A stretch of DNA of 15,177 nt from assembly GCA_046483025.1 (NCBI GenBank), contig JAWODZ010000057.1, positions 1-15,177 on the forward strand, given 5' to 3'. Below are positions 14,500-15,177 of this stretch, one piece after another. Made by a program: the position numbers and the translations under genes. The notes below the pieces were generated by a model. The model did no database searches, was not told where the DNA came from, and was given only the letters and a program-made list of their open reading frames with translations. The DNA comes from CAYUAG01 sp046483025. Its GTDB lineage: Bacteria; Zhuqueibacterota; QNDG01; CAYUAG01. Within the stretch, counting starts at the first letter, position 1; every line of letters begins with the position of its first letter.

Positions 14500-15096
14500 A
14501 TGAATCTCTGGAATTTAAAAGCTCATATCTATTCTCTGCGCCGTTCCCCGCTTTTTGTCTGGATACTGAAAGCGGAAAAAACCAATCTTCGCAAGTTAGT
14601 CAGCAAGACTGAAAAAATACAAGGAATGATTCTTGATATCGGAACCGGAACCGGACACACTCTTGATATCCTGCCGGAAAGTAAATATTTATTCTGTCTG
14701 GATCAGTCTTTTACCATGGTGAGCAAACTCAAAGATAGGGAAGAGGTGAGTACGAAACTGGTTTCCAATGGACTTTACCTGCCTTTCAAGAATAGATGTT
14801 TTTGTTTTATTTCCTGTATAGGAGTGAGTGAGTACTTGTCCGATCTCAGATTTTTGTATATGGAAATATATAGAATCTTGCAACATAACGGATATTTATT
14901 AACCACAATGTCTCCTCCTAAACTGTGGAATTCACTCAGACGGGTATTGGGTAGTCAATTATATACTGTTTCTCCTGCTTTACTAAAGCAAATATCTCGA
15001 AAGGCAGGATTTGAAAAAATAGAAGAATTACATTCGATGATGCAGGATCAGTATTTATTCAGGAATCCGGCAATGGGACTGTCATCATCCTCCTAA
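14500..15096 (+). CDS. SAM-dependent class I methyltransferase (Methyltransf_11-like)
   Basis: Motif I is MILDIGTGTGHTLDI (43-57), with Asp68 in FCLDQSF as the likely ribose-binding acidic residue. Motif II lies at LYLPFKNRCFCFISC (92-106) and GVSEYLSD (108-115), then YRILQHNGYLLTT (post-II). The core is complete. A short C-terminal part (about 140-198) would form substrate contacts. The start at ATG 14500 is 28 bp after the sulfotransferase gene. The nearest Shine-Dalgarno-like site (GGCAGGA, 14474-14480) is about 19 bases away, so initiation may be weak or coupled. It likely modifies the same glycan or lipid as its neighbours, but the substrate is unknown. No terminator is seen after it within the window. 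Confidence 0.8.
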   Translation: MNLWNLKAHIYSLRRSPLFVWILKAEKTNLRKLVSKTEKIQGMILDIGTGTGHTLDILPESKYLFCLDQSFTMVSKLKDREEVSTKLVSNGLYLPFKNRCFCFISCIGVSEYLSDLRFLYMEIYRILQHNGYLLTTMSPPKLWNSLRRVLGSQLYTVSPALLKQISRKAGFEKIEELHSMMQDQYLFRNPAMGLSSSS

Positions 15097-15145
15097 ACAC
15101 ATACTGAAGCTCACCAGTTTAATGCAATCAATTGCAACAAACACT

Positions 15146-15174
15146 ATTCTAGAATAAGCGCCGTTCTTTGTCAA
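15146..15174 (-). promoter_or_regulatory. Near-consensus sigma70 promoter reading antisense into the methyltransferase gene
   Basis: On the minus strand TTGACA (15174-15169), a 17-base spacer and TAGAAT (15151-15146) form an almost perfect promoter. Transcription would start near 15139 and run leftward into the 3' end of the methyltransferase gene. No minus-strand gene is visible there. A partial palindrome GCAATTGATTGC lies just downstream. It may drive an antisense or small RNA, or be a promoter by chance. Confidence 0.5.
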
Positions 15175-15177
15175 GCA

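Noticed and set aside
15040..15100. Mini-ORFs behind AGGAGG on the minus strand below the antisense promoter
   Set aside because: They are about 10 codons long and lie opposite the methyltransferase end; the purine-rich stretch is the complement of coding sequence for a Ser run.
1..15177. CRISPR array, insertion sequence with transposase, toxin-antitoxin or phage genes
   Set aside because: Looked for on both strands; no regularly spaced direct repeats, transposase or integrase motifs, or small paired toxin-like genes were seen.

Overview
The window comes from a moderately AT-rich bacterial chromosome. It is probably an anaerobic, diderm (outer-membrane) bacterium. The grounds are a S46-family exported peptidase (a family known mainly from Gram-negative-type bacteria), a heptosyltransferase-like GT9 enzyme, and an oxygen-sensitive Fe-S acyl-CoA-dehydratase-activase-like pair. 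I cannot place the taxon from sequence alone; a spirochaete-like or FCB/Cloacimonadota-like lineage would fit. Gene density is high, and most genes have recognisable Shine-Dalgarno sites.

Layout. Everything left of about 10.06 kb reads on the minus strand and everything right of about 10.18 kb on the plus strand. The switch lies in a 125-bp divergent promoter region beside a tRNA-His/tRNA-Glu pair. From left to right: (1) the 5' part of a S46 peptidase gene, cut by the window edge; (2) a 430-bp non-coding stretch holding a ~215-bp foldback (MITE-like) element; (3) tex, flanked by copies of a CCACAGAT/CACGGAT intergenic repeat; (4) a two-gene unit coding for a protein usually found as one ~1,400-residue polypeptide (tandem BcrAD/BadF activase domains, Cys-rich knot and DUF2229, then a HgdB-like part), here split by the junction TGATATG; (5) an ECF sigma factor, a zinc-finger membrane anti-sigma factor, and an unrecognised exported protein made of two copies of one domain; (6) tRNA-His, tRNA-Glu and a strong terminator; (7) a five-gene plus-strand cluster: alkaline-phosphatase/sulfatase-superfamily enzyme with Thr at the nucleophile position, COG2426-like membrane protein, GT9 glycosyltransferase, small sulfotransferase, SAM methyltransferase.

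How the genes may work together. The sigma/anti-sigma/exported trio looks like an envelope-sensing circuit. The sigma gene has an upstream sequence resembling the promoter of RpoE-type sigma factors, which suggests autoregulation, and the third gene may be sensor, partner or effector. The plus-strand cluster looks like a surface glycan or lipid modification operon. Its genes are tightly packed, and a perfect TGTGA-N6-TCACA (Crp-type) palindrome abuts the ribosome binding site of its first gene. The activase pair has no recognisable client enzyme in the window.

Most promising for follow-up: the ECF trio with its tandem-duplicated exported protein and candidate autoregulatory promoter; the operator-like palindrome before the Thr-type sulfatase-like gene; the split activase; and the foldback element. 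All functional statements rest on motif recognition by eye, without database searches.
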